A stretch of DNA of 64,000 nucleotides. Origin: Ectothiorhodospira shaposhnikovii (GTDB taxonomy: Bacteria; Pseudomonadota; Gammaproteobacteria; Ectothiorhodospirales; Ectothiorhodospiraceae). How positions within the stretch are numbered: the stretch's first letter is position 1; every line of letters begins with the position of its first letter. The notes beneath the pieces were generated by a model. It searched no databases. It was not told the DNA's origin and saw only the letters and a program-made list of their open reading frames with translations. This document shows, piece by piece, positions 49,411 through 59,040 of this stretch. The position numbers were made by a program, and so were the translations under genes. Location: contig NZ_JAJMLZ010000002.1 in NCBI RefSeq assembly GCF_022227765.1, positions 1 to 64,000 of the forward strand, read 5' to 3'.

Positions 49411-50697
49411 GTGGCCAGACCGCACCCATCCCGGCGCATCCTCATGATTGCCTATCACTTCCCGCCCCTGACGGGCAGTAGCGGCATCCAGAGAACCCTG
49501 CAGTTCGTGCGTCACCTGCCCGAGTTCGGCTGGGAACCCATCGTGCTCACCGTCCATCCTCGCGCCTACCCGAACACCAACCCCGACCTGCTCCGTGACA
49601 TCCCCGCACACGTCCCGGTCATCCGAGCCCAAGCCTTCGACAGCGCTCGACATTTCGCCCTGGCGGGACGCTATCCTGCCTGCCTGGCCCGTCCGGATCG
49701 CTGGATCAGTTGGCTTCCCGCCGCCCTCCATCGCGGCCGACAACTCATTCGGACCTATCGCCCCCGGATCATCTGGAGCACCTACCCCATCGCCACCGCC
49801 CATGCCATCGGCTACCGGCTGCACCGGGCCAGCGGCCTGCCCTGGATCGCCGACTTCCGGGACCCCATGGCCCACGAGGGCTACCCCGAAGATCCAGCCA
49901 CCTGGGCCGCCTTCAAGCGCATCGAAGAACAGGTATTCAGTGCCGCCGCCGGCGTCAGCTTCACCACGCCGGGCGCCCTGGACTTCTACCGGGATCGCTA
50001 CCCCCGTTACCCGGGTGAATCATTCAAACTGATCGAAAACGGCTACGCCGAAGAAAACTTCGCCGGACTCGATGAACAGGCTGCCGCCAAGGGCCCCCTG
50101 CACCCCGGCCGAATCACCCTCCTGCACAGCGGCATCGTCTACCGCAACGAGCGCGACCCCACCCACCTGTTCCAGGCGTTGCAGACCCTCCGCCAACAGG
50201 ACCTCCTCCACCCGGACCGATTCATCCTGCGTCTGCGGGCTCACCATAACGGCGACCACCTGCGAACACTGATCGACCGTTACCAACTGCAACCCCTGGT
50301 GGAACTGGCGCCCCCACTGCCCTACCGGGAGGCCCTGGAAGAAATGCTGCGGGCCGACGGTCTGCTCATCCTGCAGGCGGCCAACTGCAACCAGCAGATA
50401 CCGGCCAAACTCTATGAATACCTCCGGGCCAGGCGCCCGCTGCTGGGGCTGACGGACCCGGCAGGCGACACCGCCCGGACCCTGAAAGACATGGGCTACC
50501 GGCACCTGGCCCCCCTGGACCAGCCCGAGCAGATTGCTCCGACACTGCTGACCCTGCTGAAGGATATGGATGCCGGACTCCCGCCCGGCCCGGATTCGGA
50601 GGTCATTCGTCGGTATTCCCGGCGTCAACTCACCCGAACTCTGGCATCATGGCTGGACAACCTATCCGAGCCACCCGAAACGCTCCCGCCCCCATGA
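49411..50697 (+). CDS. GT4-like glycosyltransferase
   Basis: 428 aa GT-B protein. ILMIAYHFPPLTGSSGIQRT near the N-terminus is the donor-fold loop typical of WcaI/GT4-type enzymes. IADFRDPMAHEG is in the linker; ITLLHSGIVYRNERDPTHL opens the second domain, and IPAKLYEYLRARRPLLGL the nucleotide-sugar-binding end. GTG start at 49411 (weak ribosome site); ATG at 49444 is an alternative. Likely forms a repeat-unit linkage; the sugar is unknown. Confidence 0.87.
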   Translation: MARPHPSRRILMIAYHFPPLTGSSGIQRTLQFVRHLPEFGWEPIVLTVHPRAYPNTNPDLLRDIPAHVPVIRAQAFDSARHFALAGRYPACLARPDRWISWLPAALHRGRQLIRTYRPRIIWSTYPIATAHAIGYRLHRASGLPWIADFRDPMAHEGYPEDPATWAAFKRIEEQVFSAAAGVSFTTPGALDFYRDRYPRYPGESFKLIENGYAEENFAGLDEQAAAKGPLHPGRITLLHSGIVYRNERDPTHLFQALQTLRQQDLLHPDRFILRLRAHHNGDHLRTLIDRYQLQPLVELAPPLPYREALEEMLRADGLLILQAANCNQQIPAKLYEYLRARRPLLGLTDPAGDTARTLKDMGYRHLAPLDQPEQIAPTLLTLLKDMDAGLPPGPDSEVIRRYSRRQLTRTLASWLDNLSEPPETLPPP

Positions 50698-50710
50698 CTC
50701 CGACATAGCC

Positions 50711-52144
50711 ATGCGCGACATACTGCTACTCATCATCATCGGCGGGTCCTTGCCCTTCATCCTGTTCATGCCCTGGATCGGGGTACTCATGTGGTACTGG
50801 ATCGGGCTCATGAACCCCCACCGACTCGGCTGGACCTTCATCACCGACATGCCGGTAGCCATGATGGTGGGGGTGGTCACCCTCGCGGCCCTGGTCCTCA
50901 CAAGGGACCGCAAACCCCTGCCCTTCACCCGCGAGATCGTCGTCCTGGTGATCTTCACCGGCTACATCACCATGACCACCTACTTCGCCTGGAGCCACAT
51001 GGCCTGGGTCCAGTGGGACACGGTGATGAAAGTCCTGCTCATGACCTTCGTCACCCCCATGCTGATCTACGGCCGGACCCGCACCCTGCTGCTGATCCTG
51101 GTGGTGGCCGGCTCCATTGGCTTCTACGGCTTCAAGGGAGGATTGTTTTCCATCCTCACTGGAGGGGCTCACATGGTATTGGGGCCACAGAGAAGCTTCA
51201 TCGCGGGCAACACGGACCTGGGTCTAGCGATGATCATGGTCCTGCCCATGCTGCTGATCATCGCCCGCATGTTCCGGGAAAACTGGGTGGATCTGGGCAT
51301 CCTGTCCCGCTCCCCCAAGATCGCCGGCTATGCCGCCTACAGCGTATTCTGGCTGACGGCGGCCGCCATCATCTTCACCTACTCCCGGGGTGCCCTGCTG
51401 GGCCTCCTGGCCATCGCCCCGTTCATGTTCCTCAAGATGAGAAGAAAGGGCAGCCTGATCCTGGCAGCGGTCCTGGCCGTCACCGTCATCGGCGTGACCC
51501 TGCCCGAGCGGCTCGTCAGCCGCTGGCAGACCATCCAGACCTATGAAGAAGACCATTCCGCCATGCAGCGGGTCCAGGCCTGGGGCGTCAACTGGAACAT
51601 GGCGGTGGAGCGGCCTCTGCTGGGCGCCGGCTTCAACAACGTCTATATCCCCAACAGCGTCTGGATGAGCTACGCCAATTTTGAAGGACCATGGCACCCC
51701 AACACCGCCCGCGTGGCCCATAGCCTGTATTTCCAGGTTATCGGGCACCACGGATTCGGGGGATTCGCGGTCTTCATGACCATGATCCTATTCACCCTGC
51801 TCACCCTGAACCGGATACGCAGGCAATCCCGGCATATCCCCGGCAAGGAGTGGATGGGCCAGTTTGCCTGGGCCATGCAGGTAGGATTGTTCGGATACCT
51901 GGTAGCCGGCGCCTTCCTGGACCGTGCCTACTTCGACCTGATGTTCGCCATGGTGGCCATCACTATCATCCTGCGCCGGGAACTGGACACCGTGGAGGCG
52001 CCGGCCCCGCAACAGGTTGGCACCGAAAACCCGGGCCACGAATCCTCATCGCCCGCGCCCAGGGATTTCGTCAGGACGCCGGAAAACGTCCAGGCCAGCC
52101 ACGCCGCAACAACCGACCGCCCCATGTCGCGACACGCTCCCTGA
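50711..52144 (+). CDS. O-antigen ligase-like membrane protein, exosortase A-associated
   Basis: 477 aa with about ten membrane helices. MPWIGVLMWYWIGLMNPHRLGW at the N-terminus and the big periplasmic loop with RVQAWGVNWNMAVERPLLGAGF and AHSLYFQVIGHHG are the Wzy_C/O-ligase features and match the exosortase A-associated O-glycosylation ligase family. It would transfer a polysaccharide from lipid carrier to an acceptor. Start 50711 overlaps no gene; the last 74 nt overlap the convergent GNAT gene. Confidence 0.9.
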   Translation: MRDILLLIIIGGSLPFILFMPWIGVLMWYWIGLMNPHRLGWTFITDMPVAMMVGVVTLAALVLTRDRKPLPFTREIVVLVIFTGYITMTTYFAWSHMAWVQWDTVMKVLLMTFVTPMLIYGRTRTLLLILVVAGSIGFYGFKGGLFSILTGGAHMVLGPQRSFIAGNTDLGLAMIMVLPMLLIIARMFRENWVDLGILSRSPKIAGYAAYSVFWLTAAAIIFTYSRGALLGLLAIAPFMFLKMRRKGSLILAAVLAVTVIGVTLPERLVSRWQTIQTYEEDHSAMQRVQAWGVNWNMAVERPLLGAGFNNVYIPNSVWMSYANFEGPWHPNTARVAHSLYFQVIGHHGFGGFAVFMTMILFTLLTLNRIRRQSRHIPGKEWMGQFAWAMQVGLFGYLVAGAFLDRAYFDLMFAMVAITIILRRELDTVEAPAPQQVGTENPGHESSSPAPRDFVRTPENVQASHAATTDRPMSRHAP

Positions 52145-53174
52145 GCATCAGCAAGGCACCCCGCCAGGTACGCACATTCAGGGCCAGGATGCCCCACTGC
52201 TCCCGGCGGTGGGGCATCCAGTCCGCTTTGTAAGGGTCATCCCCGGTCATAAAATCCACTTCACTCACCCGTTCATCATCCAGCATGCGCTCCATCATGA
52301 GCGCCGTCAGCAGAGTACCGGGGGAAAAGGCCTCAAAGCGCGGATCATGGGCCAGCTTGTAGATATGGGCACGCCCCTGATGACGCAGCCAGAGCTGAAC
52401 AGCCACCGGGGCCTCGTCCACCGTCAACACCCCCAGGCGCAGCATTCCCGTCCGCGCGGCCATGTGGATCAAGCCCGGCATGAAATCGGGGAAAGGTTCA
52501 GGCCGTTTCCAGCTCACGGCATACACGGACTCGTAGGCGGCAACCGCCACCGGCACGTCATCCACCTGCCGGTACAGATGAAACGCCACCCCATGCAGAC
52601 GCCGAAGTCGCCGCCCCTTGCGCTGCAGGGTGCTGCGCAGGTGCCCGGGCCGGCCGGCCAGATAGGTAACCCAGTCCATGCCCATGGTGGGAAGATACCG
52701 ATTGCCGAAACGAAAATAGGGCTTCACGAAGAAACCCTCGTCCCGTAACGCCTGCTCCACCCGCCCCATCATCGGCCCCTGGAGGCACAGGGGTCCCAGG
52801 TCCAGCCCCTCACACAGCCCGGGCGTCGAACGCAGATGACGGACAATCGCCCGCAAGCCCTGTTCGCCGCGTGATCCCGCCGCCATCACCGGCCCATACA
52901 TGGGGGCATAGTAATTCTGTAACGCCCGCCAGCGCCGCGGCCGCGCCCGGGACACCAGACACGGCAACACGCAGACAGGCTGCCCTCCGGCATCGAAGGC
53001 CACCGGGAAGCGGGGCGCGTCATCGGGATTGAGTCCATGGGCGATCAGGCACTCAAACCATGCCCAGGTACAGAAGGGATGACGGCACTCAGCCTGCTCG
53101 AACAATGCCCGGCACGCCACGGGCAGGGCCGCCAGACTCTCGAAGACCCGCACCCGGCTCATTGGGGCATCCAT
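52071..53174 (-). CDS. GNAT-family acetyltransferase (BioF2/CelD-like)
   Basis: 367 aa. Two GNAT-like halves; FCTWAWFECLIAHGL early and AHIYKLAHDPRFEAFSPGTLL then SEVDFMTGDDPYKADWM late are typical of Acetyltransf_6 proteins in cellulose and other polysaccharide clusters. The ATG shares a base with the preceding glycosyltransferase stop (TGATG). Likely acylates a sugar or peptide; the substrate is unknown. Confidence 0.85.
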   Translation of the reverse strand: MDAPMSRVRVFESLAALPVACRALFEQAECRHPFCTWAWFECLIAHGLNPDDAPRFPVAFDAGGQPVCVLPCLVSRARPRRWRALQNYYAPMYGPVMAAGSRGEQGLRAIVRHLRSTPGLCEGLDLGPLCLQGPMMGRVEQALRDEGFFVKPYFRFGNRYLPTMGMDWVTYLAGRPGHLRSTLQRKGRRLRRLHGVAFHLYRQVDDVPVAVAAYESVYAVSWKRPEPFPDFMPGLIHMAARTGMLRLGVLTVDEAPVAVQLWLRHQGRAHIYKLAHDPRFEAFSPGTLLTALMMERMLDDERVSEVDFMTGDDPYKADWMPHRREQWGILALNVRTWRGALLMLRERVATWGGRLLRRGWPGRFPAS

Positions 53175-54598
53175 CAGCGAGGTCCGCCGGCCGCCACCTG
53201 TTCCAGCACCCGCGCCAGACGCGTCACCAGATGGCGCCGCTCAAATCCCCGCACATAGTCCTGGTCCGGATCAAACACCCCGTCTTCGGCATCCAGTATC
53301 CGGGCCAGACGTGCCTGGATGCCCGCCACATCCCCCGGGCGCTCCACCCATCCCAGTCGCCCCCGGCGGATGATCTCCGGGGTGGCGCCTTCCTCGGCCA
53401 CGCACAGGATGGGTCGCCCGGCGGCGATATACTCAAACAACTTGCCGGGGATGACCCCTGAAGTGGTTTCGCCCCCATCCACGATCAGCAGCAACACATC
53501 CGCCCCTTTCTGCAGAGCCTTGGAGCGACGGTAAGGGACATCGGGAAAGAACCGGAACACCGGCTCCAGCCCATGCCGCGTCACCAGTTCATCCATGCGC
53601 GCCACGATCTCCGGCGCCCGCCCGCCGTAATATTCAAACTGGAAACGTCCCGCCAGATCGGGCCGCTCCCGCAACAGTCCCCCGGCCGCTTCCAGCAATT
53701 CATAGCCCCGCCGGTTCTTGAACAAACGCCCGGCATAGACGATGCGCAACACACCTGGCGTCTGCCCTTCCGGCTCGACCTCATCGAACTCCTCCGGATC
53801 ATACCCATTGGTGATGGTCACCAGGGCCTCATCCGGCAATCGGGGCAGGCGACCGCGCATCACCTCGGTCTTGGGGCCGGACACCGTCACCACCGCCCCT
53901 GCCGTGGACACCAACCGCCGCTCCAGGGCCAGTTCCAGCCGTTGGCGCCAGGCAGGCACCCAGGCCCGCAACACATCCCCGGTCCACAGGTCCCGGTAAT
54001 CCGCCACCCAGGGCACTCCCGTCCGTCGGGACAGATGTGCCCCCACAATCAAGGACGTGAAGTGAGGGGCCGTGGCCAGAATCACGTCGGGCCGAAACTC
54101 ATCCACGATCCTGACACCCTGCCGGACCGCCGGCGGCCACCACAGCACCAGATCATCGGGGATCTGCACATGCCGATGGATAAAACGATCCATCCAGGCA
54201 ACCCCTCGCTTGACGGAGGAGATCAGCCCGGAAGCCGACACCGCATGGGTGCCCGGCCCCGGCACAGAGTCGTTCCCCGGCACCGTCCCGGTCGCCTCCG
54301 CATCCACTGGTCGGCCAAGCCCCAGCAAACGCTTGACGGCCAGCACCAGGCGCTCCCGGGGGCGGGGCAACGGCACCCGGAACACCCGGGTGCCATCGGG
54401 GATTTCATCCAGGGTGGTCCGGTCCACCGGCTGCATGCCCCCTTCCGTCAGGGTCAACACGGCCGTCTCCCACCCCAGCGCCTGCAAATGTTGACAGAAC
54501 TTGAGTGGCCGCAACCGGCCGATTCCCTTCACCGGTGGAAACTCCACCGCCACGATCAACACCCGGCGATGCGGCCTGGCAGTCATGAGCACACTCAC
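53174..54598 (-). CDS. GT4-like glycosyltransferase
   Basis: 474 aa GT-B. VLIVAVEFPPVKGIGRLRP at the N-terminus, WVADYRDLWTGDVLRAW in the middle, RIVYAGRLFKNRRGYELL at the start of domain 2, and GVIPGKLFEYIAAGRPILCV in the donor site. A variable Gly/Pro insert lies at about residues 100-125. GTG start overlaps the upstream TGA by 4 nt (GTGA). Member of a four-gene minus-strand operon. Confidence 0.88.
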   Translation of the reverse strand: MSVLMTARPHRRVLIVAVEFPPVKGIGRLRPLKFCQHLQALGWETAVLTLTEGGMQPVDRTTLDEIPDGTRVFRVPLPRPRERLVLAVKRLLGLGRPVDAEATGTVPGNDSVPGPGTHAVSASGLISSVKRGVAWMDRFIHRHVQIPDDLVLWWPPAVRQGVRIVDEFRPDVILATAPHFTSLIVGAHLSRRTGVPWVADYRDLWTGDVLRAWVPAWRQRLELALERRLVSTAGAVVTVSGPKTEVMRGRLPRLPDEALVTITNGYDPEEFDEVEPEGQTPGVLRIVYAGRLFKNRRGYELLEAAGGLLRERPDLAGRFQFEYYGGRAPEIVARMDELVTRHGLEPVFRFFPDVPYRRSKALQKGADVLLLIVDGGETTSGVIPGKLFEYIAAGRPILCVAEEGATPEIIRRGRLGWVERPGDVAGIQARLARILDAEDGVFDPDQDYVRGFERRHLVTRLARVLEQVAAGGPR

Positions 54599-55830
54599 CC
54601 CAAATAAAGATTCAAGGAAAAATCCGGTGTCAGCAATTCATCGAACACGGCCTGGATCAGACCCGCATGGCGCTGAACCGAATACTTGCGCGCCACTTCC
54701 TTCATAGCCGCCCGTCCCATCCGGGTCCGCAGGTCGGTATCGCCCAGTACCCGGTTGAGTACCTCCGCCAGGGCCATGGGCTGACCGGGCGCCACCAGGA
54801 AACCGGTTTTACCGTCACGAATGATCTCCGGCGGCGCGCCGATGTCCGTGGCCAGGATCGGCGTGCCCATGGCCATGGCCTCGATCACCACCCGACCGAA
54901 CGGCTCCGGCGATACCGACCCATGCACCACCGCATCCGCGGCCTGCATGAACAGCGGCACGTCGTCCTGATACCCGGCAAAACATACTGCGTTCGCCAGA
55001 CCCATCTCGTTCACCTGCTGCTGCAAGGCGCGTAGATAGTCATCGCGCCCGGGGGGCGCTTCACCGATCAGGACGAAACGGGCGCGGGGATGGACGGCCA
55101 GGACACTGGGCACAGCCTGGATCAGCACATGCTGTCCCTTCCAGTCCATGATCATGCCGGCCATCACCACCATCGGATCTTCCGGCCCCACGCCCAACCG
55201 CTCCCGCAGAGCCTTCACCTGAGCGGCATCCCTGGCGGCATAGCGGGCCAGATCCAGCCCCTCAGGCACCATGGTGATTCGTTCGGGCGCCACGCCCAGA
55301 TCCAGCAACCCCTGACGGACAGGACCGGAAATGGCCAGGAAACGGCTGACCCAGCGGGTGAGAAACACCGCCAGCCGGGAATCCGGGCTGGGAATATTGC
55401 GTTCGTGGAGCACCACCGGGCATCCGGCCAGACGGCCCGCTATCACACCGGCCATGTTGGCGATGAAATCATTATTCAGATAAATGAGATCCGCCCGCTC
55501 GGTGCGGGCAATACGGGCCAGGTGGTGGGCATAGCGGAATATCTCCGCATCCAGCCGTTGCCAAAGGGGGCGCCGACGGCCACTCCCAATGCGGTGTCGT
55601 CGCGGTAGATGGATCGTTTTCACCGCCGGGGGGAAAGAGGCAAACTTGGCATCATCCAGAGAATGCACCACCACGGAACGAAAACACGCCTCGTCCAGGT
55701 GTTCCAGACAGGTACGCAGGCTGATCACCGCCCCGCCGAACCCCACGCCGGTCTCCAGATACAGGATCGTCGCGGGGCGCTTGGGAATCAGGTTGACCGG
55801 TCGGCCCCGGACCCAGTGCACGGATTCCAT
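54595..55830 (-). CDS. GT4 family glycosyltransferase
   Basis: 411 aa. ILYLETGVGFGGAVISLRT is the acceptor-side glycine loop. ISGPVRQGLLDLGVAPERIT, AGMIMDWKGQHVLIQAV and the E-x7-E motif EPFGRVVIEAMAMGTPILAT identify a retaining GT4 enzyme. Starts 4 nt after the upstream stop, with no strong ribosome site, so translation is probably coupled. Confidence 0.9.
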   Translation of the reverse strand: MESVHWVRGRPVNLIPKRPATILYLETGVGFGGAVISLRTCLEHLDEACFRSVVVHSLDDAKFASFPPAVKTIHLPRRHRIGSGRRRPLWQRLDAEIFRYAHHLARIARTERADLIYLNNDFIANMAGVIAGRLAGCPVVLHERNIPSPDSRLAVFLTRWVSRFLAISGPVRQGLLDLGVAPERITMVPEGLDLARYAARDAAQVKALRERLGVGPEDPMVVMAGMIMDWKGQHVLIQAVPSVLAVHPRARFVLIGEAPPGRDDYLRALQQQVNEMGLANAVCFAGYQDDVPLFMQAADAVVHGSVSPEPFGRVVIEAMAMGTPILATDIGAPPEIIRDGKTGFLVAPGQPMALAEVLNRVLGDTDLRTRMGRAAMKEVARKYSVQRHAGLIQAVFDELLTPDFSLNLYLG

Positions 55831-55834
55831 GGGC

Positions 55835-57022
55835 TCAGGACCAGTCGGCGTCGGTGGACAGTATGGCGGGGCGTCCAGAACCGGCCAGGATGGATTCTTC
55901 CATCATCAAGGCATCGGCAAAGAACTTCGCGGCCCAGTTGGGATACTGCCAGGGATGGTAGCCACCATTGATGGGATGGGAGCCCTTGATCCCACCGCGC
56001 TCATCCGGGATGCCGCCGTGAAGGCGCTGAGTCCGACGGGTAAAGCCATTCACCCGGCTGACCGCCTCCCGGAACCGCTCCTCGCCGGTGAGTTGGTGCA
56101 GGCGCCCCCAGTTGATGGCGATCTGGGCATTGCCCGTCAGGCAGGACCAGGTCACCGTCGGTTGCCAGCGGGCATCGTATCGTCCCGGTAAAAAGCCATC
56201 CGGCGGCAAGGAGGCCAGCACCGCGTTCCCCATGGTGACGGCCTGGTGCAGGAAATCCTCGCGCTGTGCGTAGGCCCCCACTTCCAGGAATCCGCGCATG
56301 GCATAGGCAATGGTATGCAGGAAGGGTTGGGCGTCGTCCTGCAGGCAGTTGTGGGGTAACCAGCCATTGTCATGGCGCTGGGACAGCGCCCATTCCAGAT
56401 TGCGCACCGCCGCCGCCAGAAAACGCGGTTCCTGAGTGATGCGATGGACCCGGGCCAGGCCCCAGGCAGAGCGAGTGTTATAGGTATTCATGGACGTGGT
56501 CGTGAACGGCGACCCGAAACGCCGCCAGCAGCCGTCCTCATCCTGTACATCGCAAAGCCAGGCAGCCGCCTTGAGGGCCGCCTCCCGATAGCGTTCCTCG
56601 CCTTCCTCCTCAAATGCCCGCACCCAGCCAAACAGCACCTGGCCGGTGTTGAAGATGGTGGGTTGATCCGAACTGCCCAGTGCACCGGCCAGCACACCGC
56701 CTTCCGGCAACTGGATCTCGCATTCCCAGTCGGCCATGGCCCGGGCACGGCCGCGGGCATCCATATCCCCGGTCAGGTGAGCAAAGCGGTAGAAAGTGGG
56801 CAGGATGTAGCCCGTGGTCTCGGGGTAGGACGGCGCCCAGCGGCGGGAGCGCACCAACCAAGTCTGGGCCACACCGGCATCGGGCGTCGCATCCTGGGCG
56901 CGCTTGAGCCAATCCATTGCCCCCCGCAGGTGATCCCGAATCTCTCCCGGGGCATGCAGCCCCATGCCCAGCCTGTCTCCCATCACACGGCCGTATTGAC
57001 GCAATGTATCCGTAATCGCCAT
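55835..57022 (-). CDS. Alpha/alpha-toroid protein of a polysaccharide locus, function unknown
   Basis: 395 aa from MAITDTLRQYGRVMGDRLG, with AGGG 8 nt upstream. Repeating helical hairpins such as NTGQVLFGWVRAF, DGCWRRFGSPFTTTSMNTYNTRSAWGL and HTIAYAMRGFLEVG resemble the six-hairpin glycosidase/epimerase toroid fold. Trp/Asp-rich loops could be a sugar-binding site. It might trim or epimerise the polysaccharide or an intermediate. No specific function can be assigned; first gene of the four-gene operon. Confidence 0.75.
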   Translation of the reverse strand: MAITDTLRQYGRVMGDRLGMGLHAPGEIRDHLRGAMDWLKRAQDATPDAGVAQTWLVRSRRWAPSYPETTGYILPTFYRFAHLTGDMDARGRARAMADWECEIQLPEGGVLAGALGSSDQPTIFNTGQVLFGWVRAFEEEGEERYREAALKAAAWLCDVQDEDGCWRRFGSPFTTTSMNTYNTRSAWGLARVHRITQEPRFLAAAVRNLEWALSQRHDNGWLPHNCLQDDAQPFLHTIAYAMRGFLEVGAYAQREDFLHQAVTMGNAVLASLPPDGFLPGRYDARWQPTVTWSCLTGNAQIAINWGRLHQLTGEERFREAVSRVNGFTRRTQRLHGGIPDERGGIKGSHPINGGYHPWQYPNWAAKFFADALMMEESILAGSGRPAILSTDADWS

Positions 57023-57149
57023 ATCCACACCCTGGCTTGTCTGGGGCACCGGCGGCACCGATGCGTTACCGGTTCATGGGCTCAAGAGGCGCCCTGGAAA
57101 CCGGTTATTGTGCTGCCCTGCGGGGAGCAGCGCAAAAAAAACTGCGGAA

Positions 57150-57989
57150 TCATTGCGGTGAATCGAAAAAATGCCGTCCGGTAGCCACCATATGGTCCAC
57201 CACCTCCGTCATGGCCCGGCAATCCAGCAGGCCAAGCCGGGTATTGCCCACCCGTCGGCGCTTCAACACCCCCTCTTTGAGCAGTTCTGCCTCCAGAAGG
57301 TCATCCCGACGCAGGCGATTGGCAGTGGCGCTGAGCACCTTGACAGGCACCTTGCGAGCCACACCCTCGTAATCAATCACCGTTCCTTCCATGGGTTCAG
57401 GCTCGTACAATGGAACCGGTAGCGTCTGCGCAATCCGATCTTCAAGGAAATGGGTAAAGGTCACGGTGGAAAAAGGGGCATCAATGGTGAGGATCTTGCC
57501 GTTCCACTCCAGCAGACGGCCAAAGGGCGATTGCGGCCCGAAAGGGACCAGGGCCTCGTCATGACCCACCAGAAATTCTTCGGCGCGATGCCCCCATGCC
57601 AGCAGTGGGTGTGTTGGACTCAGGCTCCTGCGCACGCCCTTGCCTCGACGAAACACTTCGGACAACAGTCCCATCTGGGAAGGGCTGCGTCGGACATCCA
57701 TTGCTACGTTGCGGATGAGAAACTCCTTAGAACTTTCATTCTGATAAATTAGAGAAGGGAAAACCAACAAGCCATTTATCCCAACAACATCCCTAAGCGT
57801 TGCGATCATGTCGGTCGGTCGCCCTACAAAACCGTTGTTAGTGCGCCATGATGAATGAATCATCACCACATCATCTCGCCGCAACCCGAGTTGCGAAATC
57901 GCTTCAGAAAAACCTCCACTCTGATAACTCAAAAAACACTTAACAAACCACCACCTTAAATCAAATTTTGACCCATGAATAATTCTCAT
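57150..57989 (-). CDS. AAC(3)-family N-acetyltransferase
   Basis: 279 aa. VMIHSSWRTNNGFVGRPTDMI and SLSPTHPLLAWGHRAEEFL with FGPQSPFGRLLEWNGKIL are the acetyl-CoA and substrate motifs of the aminoglycoside 3-N-acetyltransferase fold. In polysaccharide clusters such genes acetylate amino sugars, which is more likely here than antibiotic resistance. AAGG 8 nt upstream. Base composition becomes more A/T-rich within this gene toward its 5' end. Confidence 0.85.
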   Translation of the reverse strand: MRIIHGSKFDLRWWFVKCFLSYQSGGFSEAISQLGLRRDDVVMIHSSWRTNNGFVGRPTDMIATLRDVVGINGLLVFPSLIYQNESSKEFLIRNVAMDVRRSPSQMGLLSEVFRRGKGVRRSLSPTHPLLAWGHRAEEFLVGHDEALVPFGPQSPFGRLLEWNGKILTIDAPFSTVTFTHFLEDRIAQTLPVPLYEPEPMEGTVIDYEGVARKVPVKVLSATANRLRRDDLLEAELLKEGVLKRRRVGNTRLGLLDCRAMTEVVDHMVATGRHFFDSPQ

Positions 57990-58205
57990 AAAGAGCCCTT
58001 TAGCAATCCGCCACCAGACTAAGCTCCTGCAACCGCATCAAAACAAAAACCCGCATACGACTCTCTTGTCAAACAACTGTCTAACTCGCCCTTCACCAAA
58101 GCTCTCCATCACCAAACCTAAAGCACTAATATTCCTGGCGAGCGCCCATCAGATTGAGAGGCTTGGGGCATGACATACCTTCGAGGATATTTTTTATGGA
58201 ACCCT

Positions 58206-58916
58206 TTAAATGGACCCACAATCACCACGCCTAAGTCTTCTTGGCAACCAATATTCTCCCCCACCTAGACGACTAATTTTGAAACGCCAGAAAATCGCCT
58301 CATAAATATACACTGGCAACCTAGCCAACACGTATCTAATGGGATAATTTGAACATAAAAAAATTTGCGCATTATTCGAGACCCACGGCATTTCCCAACT
58401 CAATGGGTAAATCGCAAATTTCATCACCCACTCAAACAACCTAGCGCGTCGAAACCCATGTGACATAAATTTAGCCGCCCAATATTCTTTGAATTGGCAA
58501 TTCACATGCCCTGTTCCACCCTGCCCGACCTGCGCAGCTGTAAAAAAAATTACTTCACTCGCGTGTCTTGTCAGGCTTTCCACAAAGAGGGCTGCCTTAC
58601 ACTCTGGAAGGTGCTCTGCAACCTCAATAGATATCACAAGATCAAATCTCTTGCCCAAATCCACAGGCTCCGATAGGTCAAGAGGTAAGATCTTAACCTG
58701 AGCTGAAGATTGAGCAGCATTGGATGACTCAATCCCGATTACATCCACCCCAAAAGACTTCAAGAAAAATAGAGTTCTACCTATTCCACAACCAAAATCC
58801 ACGGCAGACTTTGGCCTAAAAACATCAAAAAGAAACCCAGCTATAAAGGGGTAGCCTTTTCGCATTCGATGCTGATCATAAAACTGCTCATCATAAATCT
58901 CAGACTCATGACTCAT
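58206..58916 (-). CDS. Class I SAM-dependent methyltransferase
   Basis: 236 aa. SAM motif I is AVDFGCGIGRTLFFL, the acidic residue follows at VDVIGIESSN, and motif IV is FDLVISIEVAEHLPE. C-terminal hydrophobic and aromatic residues suggest membrane association. Codon use and A+T content are unlike the flanking 40-57 kb genes, suggesting transfer. Probably methylates a sugar or lipid intermediate. Confidence 0.85.
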   Translation of the reverse strand: MSHESEIYDEQFYDQHRMRKGYPFIAGFLFDVFRPKSAVDFGCGIGRTLFFLKSFGVDVIGIESSNAAQSSAQVKILPLDLSEPVDLGKRFDLVISIEVAEHLPECKAALFVESLTRHASEVIFFTAAQVGQGGTGHVNCQFKEYWAAKFMSHGFRRARLFEWVMKFAIYPLSWEMPWVSNNAQIFLCSNYPIRYVLARLPVYIYEAIFWRFKISRLGGGEYWLPRRLRRGDCGSI

Positions 58917-59040
58917 GACCTCGCCCCTTACACCACTAGTTCAAGATGGCATTTACAATATAAGCAAAACCCGCTGACCAGACCCGGTGAATATCTTACC
59001 AAATCCCAAAGCTAACTGAGCCACATGCGTAATCAGATAG

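Noticed and set aside
49394-52144. Possible CRISPR or tandem repeats
   Set aside because: No regularly spaced direct repeats were seen here or elsewhere in the window.
57150-57989. Antibiotic-resistance gene call
   Set aside because: The AAC(3) fold alone does not show drug acetylation; the context is polysaccharide synthesis and there is no mobile element nearby.
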